6,878 nucleotides of DNA. Source: Saprospiraceae bacterium (lineage in GTDB: Bacteria; Bacteroidota; Bacteroidia; Chitinophagales; Saprospiraceae). The DNA lies in assembly GCA_022842255.1 (NCBI GenBank), contig JALHPW010000266.1, positions 1-6,878 of the forward strand. The letters are read 5' to 3'. The position numbers and the translations under genes were made by a program. Below the pieces are notes generated by a model, which was not told the DNA's origin, ran no database searches, and was given only the letters and a program-made list of their open reading frames with translations. Each line of letters starts with the position of its first letter. Position 1 is the stretch's first letter. Positions 1 through 6,878 of this stretch are shown here, in pieces.

Positions 1-2
1 GG

Positions 3-1118
3 AAACAACTGATTGACATTAAAAAAGATGTTGGCCGAGAATTGCCATCCGATACTACCTCCACGGGCAATAATTACGTCTTTATCGGCGAAGCAATGTA
101 CCTGGATTCGCTCGGGACCAAACGGCTTTTGGATTTTGTGGCGGCGGGCAATACCGCGTTTATTTCGAGCAAAACCATCCCATTCGACCTAATGACCTTT
201 GTGTATTTTGACGAATGTGAGGATGCTCCCTGGAATGATTACGGCATGTTTGACGATAGTATTGCCCATTTTTCTTTGCGTACGCCCACCTTGCCAGACA
301 GCAACACAACGTTCTTTTTCGCCAAACAGAACAAGCCACAGGCCTACAATTGGCATTTCATAGAATACTATCATTTTTGTGACTCCTTGTCCCAACACCC
401 ACTCGGCTACTTGAACAAGGATTGGGTGAATTTTGCGGCGTTCCCACATGGAAAGGGTCGGTTTTTGTTGCACACCAACCCCATTGCCTTTTCTAATTTC
501 AGCCTGCTCCGTCCCGAAACCCGGCCCTATGCTGCGGGTGTTTTTTCCCATCTTTCTGAAGGCGATATTTACTGGGATGCGGTGAGTCGGGTGCCAGAAG
601 CTGTGGGCCGCCGCAGGAATGGAAGTATGTTCTCCAATAGAGGCCTTGCCGAGGAACACCCCTTTACGTATATCCTGAAACAACCCGCTTTGGCCTGGGC
701 CTGGTATTTGATTGCCGGGATGGCCATTACCTGGCTCATTTTCCGCGCCAAACGCCGGCAACGGGTCATCCCCGTATTGCCCAAAAACGAAAACTCCTCC
801 TACGAATTCATCAGTACCATCGCGCACCTGCATTTTCGTGAAAAAAACTACGCCGGACTCTCGGCGCAGGGAATGCGGCATTTTTTGGCCCAATTGCGCG
901 AACGTTACGGCTTGGTGGCACCCATCGACCCCGAAACGGGTCTGCCGCGTACCGACGATGAGTTTTTTAGAAAACTTTCAGCCCTTTCCGAGATTCCCGA
1001 ACTGGAATGCCGGCGGGTATTCGGCCTTCACGCCAATACCCTGAACTATGAGCCTACCGAAGAAATGGCCGTGGACCTCCACCTTGCCATGGATGCTTTT
1101 TTAAAAGCCGCTAAATAG
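3..1118 (+). CDS. DUF4350-like membrane protein, C-terminal part (5' end outside window)
   Basis: The frame is open to the left edge, giving 371 codons before the TAG stop. A TTG at 42 could be taken as the start, but in-frame coding (KQLIDIKKDVGRE...) continues upstream of it, so the real start and probably an N-terminal membrane helix lie outside the window. The first part (YVFIGEAMYLDS, then LLDFVAAGNTAFISSK) resembles the alternating strands of the DUF4350 domain, which has a glutamine-amidotransferase-like fold and is thought to be extracytoplasmic. One clear transmembrane helix follows at about residues 229-249 of the visible part (ALAWAWYLIAGMAITWLIF), then a basic stop-transfer stretch (RAKRRQR) and a cytoplasmic tail of about 120 residues. 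From family knowledge, such genes often sit in clusters with MoxR ATPase, DUF58 and DUF4129 genes; none of these is visible here. The molecular function is unknown. It has no evident link to the downstream sugar-uptake genes. Confidence 0.75.
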   Translation, partial: KQLIDIKKDVGRELPSDTTSTGNNYVFIGEAMYLDSLGTKRLLDFVAAGNTAFISSKTIPFDLMTFVYFDECEDAPWNDYGMFDDSIAHFSLRTPTLPDSNTTFFFAKQNKPQAYNWHFIEYYHFCDSLSQHPLGYLNKDWVNFAAFPHGKGRFLLHTNPIAFSNFSLLRPETRPYAAGVFSHLSEGDIYWDAVSRVPEAVGRRRNGSMFSNRGLAEEHPFTYILKQPALAWAWYLIAGMAITWLIFRAKRRQRVIPVLPKNENSSYEFISTIAHLHFREKNYAGLSAQGMRHFLAQLRERYGLVAPIDPETGLPRTDDEFFRKLSALSEIPELECRRVFGLHANTLNYEPTEEMAVDLHLAMDAFLKAAK

Positions 1119-1357
1119 TCCTGACCTGGTTTCAACATCCATTTGCCCCACCTAGCTTGAGCGCACCATTGCTGGGCATTGCTTTTATTGCCTAAAAGTA
1201 GCATTGGGCCAATTTATTTTAACCTTATTGTAAAAAATACGCTTAGGGTTTCCCGATACTTTTTTTCTTTGCACTGCCAATTCTAAACCGTTTCCTTTTC
1301 TGGATTCAGTGGATTTTTTAAGTCTTCGATAGTTTCACAAATCTTACTTTCCTCCGT
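1119..1357. other. Intergenic region before the susC-type gene
   Basis: These 239 bp separate the DUF4350-like gene from the susC/susD operon. No convincing ORF, tRNA or strong GC-rich hairpin is visible. The first part has three ATTGC copies (1168, 1178, 1187) and a weak AT-rich inverted repeat (CTTTT...AAAAG around 1182-1196). The second part is AT-rich with a T-run ending in CTTTG at 1261-1271. The region presumably holds the end of the upstream transcript and the promoter and leader of the sugar-uptake operon. No strong intrinsic terminator can be assigned. Confidence 0.6.
1228..1271 (+). promoter_or_regulatory. Weak candidate Bacteroidota-type promoter for the susC operon
   Basis: The Bacteroidota consensus is TTG near -33 and TAnnTTTG near -7. 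The best partial -7 matches are TTTCTTTG at 1264-1271 and TACTTTTT at 1257-1264, each one base off. The nearest upstream TTG (1228-1230) is about 26-33 bases away, longer than usual. The position, about 85-100 bp before the susC start, is sensible for a promoter with a leader. Neither box is a perfect match, so this is only a candidate. Confidence 0.25.
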
Positions 1358-4321
1358 ATGAAGATTTCTCTACAAAAATTCTTTCTCATGCTTGCGTGTC
1401 TGTTGGCTTGGGGTAGCACTTCAGTGCTTGCCCAGCGGCAAATCACCGGCAAGGTGACAGATGCAGAAAATGCCGAGGCCCTGATTGGGGCGAGCGTAAT
1501 GGTGGAGGGTACTACCATCGGCACTGCGACCGATTTTGAGGGCAATTACCGCCTCAACTTACCCGCCGATGCGAAGTCGCTTCGGATTTCGTACACCGGG
1601 TACACCACCCAAACCGTTGCCGTGGATGCATCCAATGTGATGGATTTCAAGTTGTCGCCAGCTGGCGTACTTGAAGAAACCGTGATTATTGGTTATGGTC
1701 GCGTCAAGCGGGAAGACGCCACCGGTCTGGTGCAATCCGTGAGTGCCGACAAGTTTAACAAAGGCGCCATCACGGGTCCGCAAGAATTGTTGGCCGGTAA
1801 GGTGGCTGGCGTAGTCATCTCGACCGATGGCTCACCCGGTGGTGGTTCAAAAATCAGGATTCGGGGCGAGTCCTCGCTCTCTGCCTCAAACGATCCCTTG
1901 ATTGTGGTAGATGGTATTCCCTTGGACAATGGGGGCGTATCCGGGAGCCGGAACCAACTGAACATCATCAACCCCAACGATATCGAATCGATTACGGTGT
2001 TGAAGGATGCTTCTGCTGCTGCAATTTATGGCAACCGCGCCTCGGGCGGCGTCATCATCATCACCACTAAGAAAGGAACCTTGGGCAAAAAAATCTCGGT
2101 TGGGTACAACGCCAATGTTTCTGTCGGACAAACGGCCAACCGGATTGATGTGTTGACTGCCGACGAGTTTCGGGACGTTGTTACAAAGCAATACACCAAC
2201 CCAGACCCCAATGCGCCGGTGCATCCATCTCTGGGCTTGTTGGGTACTGCGAACACGGATTGGCAGGATGAAATTTATCAATCCGCTTGGGGGCACGATC
2301 ACAACGTAAACGTATCGGGTGGTATTGGCAAGGTTCCTTACCGAGTTTCGCTGGGATACACCAGCAAAAACGGTCTGCTCAAAACGGATAATTTTCAGCG
2401 TTACTCGACGGCAGTGAACTTGACGCCCGGTTTTTTTGACAACACCCTGCAAGTGAATGTTCACTTCAAGGGTATGTTGTCCGACAACCACTTTGCCGAC
2501 AAGGGTGCTATTGGCAACGCGTTGAGTTTTGACCCAACCAAACCTGTTCGGGATACTTCAGCGCGGTTTGGCGGCTTTACCACCTGGACCCAACAAGCGA
2601 ATGGCAATCCAAACGGCCTCGCCCCAACCAACCCGGTGGCGCTGCTGGAATTGCGGGACGATAATTCTACCGTAAAACAATACATCACCAATGCTTCGGT
2701 GGATTACCGTTTTAAATTTCTACCAGCGTTGCGCGCCAACCTGAATTTGGCGTACGACTATGCCAAGGGCGAAGGCACGGTGGTGGTACCCAATTTCGCT
2801 GCCTTTGCTTTTGACGAACTCACGGGCGGCGGCGTCAACAATGTGTACGAGCAGACCAAAAAGAACTCTTTGCTGGAGTCTTATTTGAACTACAAAAGAG
2901 GCTTTGGCGAGCACGATATCGATGTGATGGCAGGCTATTCCTGGCAACATTTCGAAGTTGGGAATTCCTTCAAAAACTCCGATTCCGCTGGAACACCCGC
3001 GGAGACTACCGAAGGGACGGACCCTGCTGAATTGTACCTGATTTCCTTGTATGGACGCGTCAACTATTCCTTTAAGGATCGGTACTTGCTGACGGGGTCC
3101 TTGCGTCGGGATGGCACCTCGCGTTTTGGTCCCGATTTTCGCTGGGGTATTTTCCCGGCTGCAGCCTTGGCAGTCAAAATCATTGACAACGATAAGGAGT
3201 ACTTTAACAACCTGAAAGTCAGAACCAGTTGGGGGATAACCGGTCAGCAAGACATCGGTGATTACTATGCGTATTTGGCTCGATATCAATTTAGTAACCC
3301 GAATGCGCAGTATCAGTTTGGCGATGAGTTTATCCAAACCATCCGGCCAAATGCCTACGTGAGCAACATCAAGTGGGAGGAAACCACGACCTACAACCTC
3401 GGCTTTGATTTCTCCATCGTGAAAAATCGGCTTTCCGGTTCGTTGGATGCTTACCAGCGGAATACCAAGGACCTGCTGAATTTTATCCCAGTTTCCGCCT
3501 TGTCTAACTTGAGCAACTACGTGACCGACAATATCGGCACCATGGAAACCAAGGGTGTTGAACTAAATCTGAATTTGACGCCTGTCAAGACCAAAAATCT
3601 GCGCTGGGATGTTTCTACCAACTTTGCCTACAACATTTCAAAAATCACGAAACTGACCACCAGCAGCGACCCCAATTATCAGGGGGTATTCACGGGCGGC
3701 ATCGCTGGGGGCGTAGGCAGTAACATTCAGATTCACTCGGTCGGGTATGCGCCGAGTTCGTTTTATGTCTTTGAGCAACAATACGACGATGCCGGGAATC
3801 TCATTGAAGGGTCATTTGCCAACCTGAACGGCGATACCCTGGTGAACGATAACGACAAATACCGTTACAAAAACCCGGCACCGCTGTACACGATGGGGAT
3901 TACCAGCAGCTTTGACATTGGCCGCTTCAATTTTTCATTTGCTGGCCGTGCCAACCTGGGCCAATACGTGTACAACAACGTACAGACCGATATGGGTTAT
4001 CTCAACCGCTTATACGGCACGACCCGATACCTGGCGAACGTCAACCAATCCGCTGTGGATTTGAATGTAAAGGATCAGGCGAAACTGACCTTCAGCGATC
4101 ATTTTGTGACCAATGCCTCCTTCTTCCGGATTGACCACATTACGCTGGGTTATAGCTTTGATAACCTCATCGGCAAATACCTGAATATCTATACCACGAT
4201 TCAAAATCCTTTCGTGATTACAAAATATAAAGGTCTTGACCCCGAAATCGGCAATGGTATCGACAACCAGATCTATCCAAGGCCTCGCACCTTCTTGCTT
4301 GGGCTAAATGTCAACTTTTGA
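1358..4321 (+). CDS. susC-like: SusC/RagA-family TonB-dependent outer-membrane transporter
   Basis: A complete 987-residue protein, normal length for the family. It is the 22-strand outer-membrane barrel that imports oligosaccharides using TonB energy, with SusD as lid. Residues 1-25 are a signal peptide (MKISLQKFF, hydrophobic core, cleavage near VLAQ). Residues about 27-92 form the carboxypeptidase-regulatory-like domain (ITGKVTDAENAEALIGASV, then GTATDFEGNYRL). The junction EETVIIGYG (to about 114) is where SusC proteins carry their TonB-box-like segment. The plug (about 115-240) has the hallmark IRIRGESSLSASNDPL (166-181), VVDGIPL (183-189) and SITVLKDASAAAIYGNRASGG (from 211). The rest is barrel, ending in PRPRTFLLGLNVNF with the terminal Phe expected for BAM insertion. 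There is no N-terminal STN domain, so it is unlikely to signal directly to an anti-sigma factor. The ATG at 1358 is chosen because it begins the signal peptide. It lies 21 bp before susD and is surely co-transcribed. The substrate, probably a maltodextrin, is inferred from the neighbours. Confidence 0.95.
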   Translation: MKISLQKFFLMLACLLAWGSTSVLAQRQITGKVTDAENAEALIGASVMVEGTTIGTATDFEGNYRLNLPADAKSLRISYTGYTTQTVAVDASNVMDFKLSPAGVLEETVIIGYGRVKREDATGLVQSVSADKFNKGAITGPQELLAGKVAGVVISTDGSPGGGSKIRIRGESSLSASNDPLIVVDGIPLDNGGVSGSRNQLNIINPNDIESITVLKDASAAAIYGNRASGGVIIITTKKGTLGKKISVGYNANVSVGQTANRIDVLTADEFRDVVTKQYTNPDPNAPVHPSLGLLGTANTDWQDEIYQSAWGHDHNVNVSGGIGKVPYRVSLGYTSKNGLLKTDNFQRYSTAVNLTPGFFDNTLQVNVHFKGMLSDNHFADKGAIGNALSFDPTKPVRDTSARFGGFTTWTQQANGNPNGLAPTNPVALLELRDDNSTVKQYITNASVDYRFKFLPALRANLNLAYDYAKGEGTVVVPNFAAFAFDELTGGGVNNVYEQTKKNSLLESYLNYKRGFGEHDIDVMAGYSWQHFEVGNSFKNSDSAGTPAETTEGTDPAELYLISLYGRVNYSFKDRYLLTGSLRRDGTSRFGPDFRWGIFPAAALAVKIIDNDKEYFNNLKVRTSWGITGQQDIGDYYAYLARYQFSNPNAQYQFGDEFIQTIRPNAYVSNIKWEETTTYNLGFDFSIVKNRLSGSLDAYQRNTKDLLNFIPVSALSNLSNYVTDNIGTMETKGVELNLNLTPVKTKNLRWDVSTNFAYNISKITKLTTSSDPNYQGVFTGGIAGGVGSNIQIHSVGYAPSSFYVFEQQYDDAGNLIEGSFANLNGDTLVNDNDKYRYKNPAPLYTMGITSSFDIGRFNFSFAGRANLGQYVYNNVQTDMGYLNRLYGTTRYLANVNQSAVDLNVKDQAKLTFSDHFVTNASFFRIDHITLGYSFDNLIGKYLNIYTTIQNPFVITKYKGLDPEIGNGIDNQIYPRPRTFLLGLNVNF

Positions 4322-4342
4322 TCAATTTAAACAACAGCAATC

Positions 4343-6538
4343 ATGCGCAACATAAAAATACTCAGCATAACGGTGCTCCTGCTCGGAGCAGCCAGTTGTT
4401 TCAAAGATTTGGATACCGTGCCTTTGGACCCGGATATCCTGAACGCAGATGCGGTGTATAAGGACCCCAAAGCTTACGAACAGGTACTGGCAAAACTGTA
4501 TGCCGGACTTGCCGTTTCAGGACAACAGGGCCCTGCTGGACAAAACGACATTTCGGGCATCGACGAAGGGTTTGGTCAATATTTGAGGGGATATTGGTAC
4601 CACCAGGAACTGCCTACCGATGAGGCGGTAATTGGCTGGAACGACCAGACCATCAAAGATTTCCATGCACAATCCTGGACGGGTGGCGATGTGTTTGTGT
4701 ATGCATTTTACAGCCGGCTTTTTGTTCAGATTGCCCTTACCAATGAGTATCTGCGGGAAACTACCGATGCAAAACTCGATGCAAGGGGCGTGGATGCGGC
4801 ATTAAAAGCTGAAATCAAAAAGTACCGGGCGGAGGCCCGTTTCCTTCGTGCTTTGAGCTACTGGCACGCCTTGGACAATTTCAGAAACGTACCTTTTGCT
4901 ACTGAGAATGACCTTGTAGGCACTTTTGTGCCACAGCAAGCCAAACCGGAAGACCTTTTCAATTACATCGAGTCGGAATTGAAAGCCATTGAACCGGATT
5001 TGGCTGCGCCCCGTACCAATCCATACGGTCGGGCCGATCGGGGAGCGGCATGGATGTTGCTTGCCAAGCTTTACCTCAACGCGCAGGTGTATATCCAAAA
5101 AGACCGCTATGCGGATTGCCTGACGTACTGTGAATCCATCCTGAACGCGGGATATGAATTGGAGCCAAACTATCAGAATCTTTTCCTGGCGGACAACCAC
5201 AAGTCGAAGGAAATCATTTTCCCAGTTACGTTTGATGGCGTGAACACCCGCACCTATGGCGGCACCACGTTCATTATCCGGGCGGGTATCGGCGGTAGCA
5301 TGGACCCTGGGGATTCCGGTATGGATGGTGGTTGGGGTGGTACTCGAGCTACCAAACAATTGATTGAAAAATTCCCAAGCGATTTGACAGGGATCAAGGT
5401 GGAGTTCAATCCAGGCTCAACCGCCTCGTATCCAAAGTTGTACGTGCCTGGCTCGCATCAGGGTTTTGATGCTACTCAAACCAGCAACTCATTGGCTGCA
5501 ACCTCCACCATCGCGCCCAACAACAAAATTTACGAGGGCCACAAGTATTTCCCGAGCAACAATACCGGGATTTTGTTCACCCAGATTTCCTCCAACTCCG
5601 CTCCCAAGTTTGGCGACAACGGTGCTGACGGGACACTCGAAACCAACGGCGACACCATCGTGATTCCAGAGGCTGGGGTATATTTCATGAAGGTGAACCT
5701 CAACAACAAGACCTACTCCTTCGAAAAACGGCAGTGGAGCATCATCGGAACGGCAACCGGTGGTGTGGATGTGAATATGACCTGGGATTCTGATTTAGGG
5801 GTATTGGTAGCCAACGCACAACTGGTAGCAGGCTCGTTCAAATTTCGCAGCAATCAGGATGACGCTGTCAACTTGGGGGACGATGGCGCCAACGCCTTGC
5901 TAGAACTGAACGGTGCTGAAATTCAAATCAATGAAGCTGGGGGGTATAAAGTCCTTTTGGATGTGGATAAGCCCGACTATACCTATCAGATCCAATTGAC
6001 CAGTTTTGACCGCCGCGGGTTGTTTTATTCCGATGGTCAAAGCCTGGAAATCAATGACTTGACCTTGTTTACCGATGGTTATGCGGTCAATAAGTTCAAA
6101 AACATCAACTCCGATGGAAGCCCCGGGAAAGACACTTACTACCCAGACACGGATTTCCCGATGTTCCGTTTGGCCGACGTGTATCTGATGGCCGCCGAGG
6201 CTATTTTGAGAGGTGCAGGTGGTGGCGACAAAGTAAAAGCCGCTCAGTATTTCAATGCGGTGCGTACCCGTGCCTTTACCGGAACCTCCGGCAATTACGA
6301 TCCGGACGAAATCACCCTGCCTTTGATATTGGATGAACGCGCCAGGGAGCTTTACTGGGAGTGTCACCGCAGAAACGATTTGATCCGATTTGGTCAATTT
6401 ACCGATGGTAGCTACACCTGGGCCTGGAAGGGTGGTGTGAAAGAGGGAGCTCCTGTGCCCAATTTCCGGAATATCTACCCAATTCCTACACAAGATATAG
6501 GTGCCAACCCAGGGTTGAAACCTAATCCTGGATATTGA
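4343..6538 (+). CDS. susD-like: SusD/RagB-family glycan-binding lipoprotein with inserted SusE/SusF-like modules
   Basis: A 731-residue surface lipoprotein, the lid and glycan-binding partner of the SusC barrel encoded just upstream (21-bp gap). The N-terminus is a lipoprotein signal with lipobox AASC, the lipidated Cys being residue 19, followed by FKDLD. Residues about 25-345 match the SusD helical (TPR-like) core: the tether LDTVPLDPD, ELPTDEAVIGW, KYRAEARFLRALSYWHALDNFRNVPF and GRADRGAAWMLLAKLYLNAQVY. The C-terminal SusD part resumes at DRRGLFYSDG (556-565) and continues with DTDFPMFRLADVYLMAAEA, DERARELYWE (664-673), HRRNDLIRFG and the end NPGY. Between LIEKFP (340-345) and DRR (556) lie about 209 residues that do not belong to SusD and resemble two SusE/SusF repeats. 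Without them the protein would be about 522 residues, a usual SusD length. Both SusD halves and the insert are in one uninterrupted frame, so this is not an assembly join with a frameshift. The likely substrate is starch or maltodextrin; this is inference. Confidence 0.93.
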   Translation: MRNIKILSITVLLLGAASCFKDLDTVPLDPDILNADAVYKDPKAYEQVLAKLYAGLAVSGQQGPAGQNDISGIDEGFGQYLRGYWYHQELPTDEAVIGWNDQTIKDFHAQSWTGGDVFVYAFYSRLFVQIALTNEYLRETTDAKLDARGVDAALKAEIKKYRAEARFLRALSYWHALDNFRNVPFATENDLVGTFVPQQAKPEDLFNYIESELKAIEPDLAAPRTNPYGRADRGAAWMLLAKLYLNAQVYIQKDRYADCLTYCESILNAGYELEPNYQNLFLADNHKSKEIIFPVTFDGVNTRTYGGTTFIIRAGIGGSMDPGDSGMDGGWGGTRATKQLIEKFPSDLTGIKVEFNPGSTASYPKLYVPGSHQGFDATQTSNSLAATSTIAPNNKIYEGHKYFPSNNTGILFTQISSNSAPKFGDNGADGTLETNGDTIVIPEAGVYFMKVNLNNKTYSFEKRQWSIIGTATGGVDVNMTWDSDLGVLVANAQLVAGSFKFRSNQDDAVNLGDDGANALLELNGAEIQINEAGGYKVLLDVDKPDYTYQIQLTSFDRRGLFYSDGQSLEINDLTLFTDGYAVNKFKNINSDGSPGKDTYYPDTDFPMFRLADVYLMAAEAILRGAGGGDKVKAAQYFNAVRTRAFTGTSGNYDPDEITLPLILDERARELYWECHRRNDLIRFGQFTDGSYTWAWKGGVKEGAPVPNFRNIYPIPTQDIGANPGLKPNPGY
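5378..6004 (+). other. In-frame insertion of two SusE/SusF-like modules inside the susD-type gene
   Basis: This part encodes residues about 346-554 of the SusD protein. Module 1 (about 363-462; 5429-5728) runs from YPKLYVPGSHQGF through KIYEGHKYFP and FGDNGADGTLETNG (423-436) to IPEAGVYFMKVNLNNKTYSF. Module 2 (about 465-553; 5735-6001) runs from WSIIGTAT through AGSFKFRSN (496-504) and LGDDGANALLELNG (511-524) to INEAGGYKVLLDVDKPDYTY. The two G-D-[ND]-G-A blocks lie 88 residues apart, and the segments after them align: a TL/LL..NG turn, then I.I.EAG.Y and a final aromatic strand. This order (IIG.AT, KFR, GD.GA, NG, EAG.Y) is that of SusE/SusF-type outer-membrane starch-binding repeats, which are immunoglobulin-like folds. 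The next gene begins with the same module. Domain edges are approximate, and glycan binding is inferred. Confidence 0.8.
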
Positions 6539-6671
6539 AGGAATGTTTAGAGTTTGGAAGGTTTAGGGTTTAAAGTTTAGGGTATAGTTAGCCCTGGTCT
6601 CCAAACCCTAAACCTTCCAAACCCTAAACATTCAAAAACAAGTCATTTTCAAGTATTAAAATTCTATCACA
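6539..6671. other. Intergenic region between the susD-type gene and the SusE/F-like gene
   Basis: These 133 bp are mostly filled by a long inverted repeat (6541-6633). The remaining 38 bp before the next ATG are A/T-rich and show neither a clear TAnnTTTG promoter box nor a Shine-Dalgarno sequence. The next gene is therefore probably reached by transcription from upstream through the repeat. Confidence 0.6.
6541..6633. repeat. 31-bp inverted repeat with TTTAGGG-type units; possible hairpin or attenuator
   Basis: The left arm 6541-6571 (starts GAATGTTTAGAGTTTGGAAG) and the right arm 6603-6633 (ends CCAAACCCTAAACATTC) are reverse complements over 31 bp with one mismatch (A at 6551). The spacer is 31 bp (6572-6602) and itself holds another GTTTAGGG. 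The arms are built from loose 7-base units (TTTAGAG, TTTAGGG, TTTAAAG). It begins two bases after the susD stop. In RNA it would form a long stem that could act as a partial terminator, or protect the susC-susD message from 3' decay. The right arm is followed by A-rich sequence, not a T-run, so it is not a standard intrinsic terminator on the + strand. It may instead be one copy of a dispersed intergenic repeat family. Confidence 0.85.
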
Positions 6672-6878
6672 ATGAAATTACGTTTACTTTTTTCGATTCT
6701 GCTTTGTAGCCTGTTCTTTACAGGCATCAGTCAGGCCCAGTCAGTAGGCCTTATCGGCTCTGCTACCCCAAATGGCTGGGATTCTGACATCGACATGGTG
6801 CAAGACGTGGATAGCGCGCACCTGTGGTCGCTCAAACTTGACCTGATAGTCGGCGCGGTGAAATTCCGGCAGGACGAT
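6672..6878 (+). CDS. Secreted SusE/SusF-like repeat protein, N-terminal fragment (3' end outside window)
   Basis: The ATG at 6672 opens 69 codons that run off the right edge. Residues 1-23 are a signal peptide: MKLRLL, a hydrophobic core, and probable cleavage near SQAQ. Cys12 sits in ILLC, which is a poor lipobox because the -1 residue is Leu, so export by signal peptidase I is more likely than lipidation. Directly after it comes a SusE/F-type module: SVGLIGSATPNGWDSDIDM, then LWSLKLDLIVGAVKFRQDD. It matches the module inside the preceding SusD (IIGTAT...GSFKFR). From family knowledge, proteins of this build in Bacteroidota often carry several such modules and a C-terminal type IX sorting domain, but that end is not visible. 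The likely role is glycan binding at or outside the cell surface, in the same operon as the SusC/SusD pair. Confidence 0.82.
   Translation, partial: MKLRLLFSILLCSLFFTGISQAQSVGLIGSATPNGWDSDIDMVQDVDSAHLWSLKLDLIVGAVKFRQDD

Noticed and set aside
42..44. TTG as the start codon of the first gene
   Set aside because: The frame is open upstream to the window edge and reads as plausible protein, so the gene is 5'-truncated by the window and does not start here.
189..893. Long reverse-strand ORF (234 codons) opposite the DUF4350-like gene
   Set aside because: It lies wholly opposite a gene with recognisable domain and membrane-helix structure, and its translation shows no known motif, signal peptide or sensible composition.
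712..1044. 110-codon forward ORF in another frame of the first gene
   Set aside because: It overlaps the well-supported frame, and its composition (many Pro, Thr, Asn and Cys residues) looks like an out-of-frame reading.
1201..1220. ATTGGGCCAAT palindrome followed by TTATTTT as a terminator for the first gene
   Set aside because: The palindrome has a one-base centre, so an RNA hairpin would keep only about four pairs. This is too weak to call.
1886..3337. Reverse-strand ORFs of about 200 codons (1886-2491 and 2720-3337) opposite the susC-type gene
   Set aside because: They are antisense to highly conserved SusC plug and barrel sequence, have no recognisable motif, and have no promoter-like context.
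4802..5359. Reverse-strand ORF opposite the susD-type gene
   Set aside because: It is antisense to conserved SusD core sequence and has no family resemblance. The similar 5900-6493 reverse ORF was rejected for the same reason.
6561..6633. Telomere-like TTTAGGG/CCCTAAA sequence suggesting eukaryotic DNA or contamination
   Set aside because: Only a few imperfect units occur, arranged as an inverted repeat between two bacterial operon genes. The surrounding sequence is continuous Bacteroidota coding sequence.
6541..6633. Standard intrinsic terminator after susD
   Set aside because: The stem is long and only moderately GC-rich, and A-rich sequence follows on the + strand in place of a T-run, so strong termination cannot be claimed. 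It is kept as an inverted repeat.

Overview
The window looks like part of a genome from the phylum Bacteroidota, probably a free-living member such as a Saprospiraceae/Chitinophagia-type organism. The phylum call rests on a classic SusC/SusD outer-membrane pair, a SusE/SusF-type repeat protein after it, AT-rich leaders without clear Shine-Dalgarno sequences, and a DUF4350-type membrane protein of the kind common in this phylum. The family-level call is only an impression from protein style.

Layout: (1) 3-1118 (+) is the 3' part of a gene for a DUF4350-like membrane protein. It is open at the left edge and belongs to a different functional unit. (2) 1119-1357 is a 239-bp intergenic region with a weak candidate promoter and short ATTGC repeats; it presumably holds the control region of the next operon. 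(3) 1358-4321 (+) is a complete susC-type TonB-dependent transporter gene. (4) 4343-6538 (+) is a complete susD-type lipoprotein gene, 21 bp after susC. It is unusually long because about 209 residues carrying two SusE/SusF-like modules are inserted in the middle of the SusD fold. (5) 6539-6671 is an intergenic region dominated by a 31-bp inverted repeat (30/31 matching) rich in TTTAGGG. (6) 6672-6878 (+) is the 5' end of a gene for a secreted protein that starts directly with a SusE/SusF-like module and runs off the right edge.

How it works together: genes 3, 4 and 6 look like the start of a polysaccharide-utilisation locus. The SusC barrel and SusD lid form the TonB-powered outer-membrane importer for an oligosaccharide. 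The SusE/F-like modules, both inside SusD and in the next protein, would add glycan binding at the cell surface. The SusE/F relationship and the SusD subtype point towards starch or maltodextrin, but no amylase or regulator lies in the window, so the substrate is inferred. The main point of interest is the SusD with SusE/F-like modules built into it, followed by a gene that uses the same module. I see no RNA genes, CRISPR array, insertion sequence or frameshifted gene.
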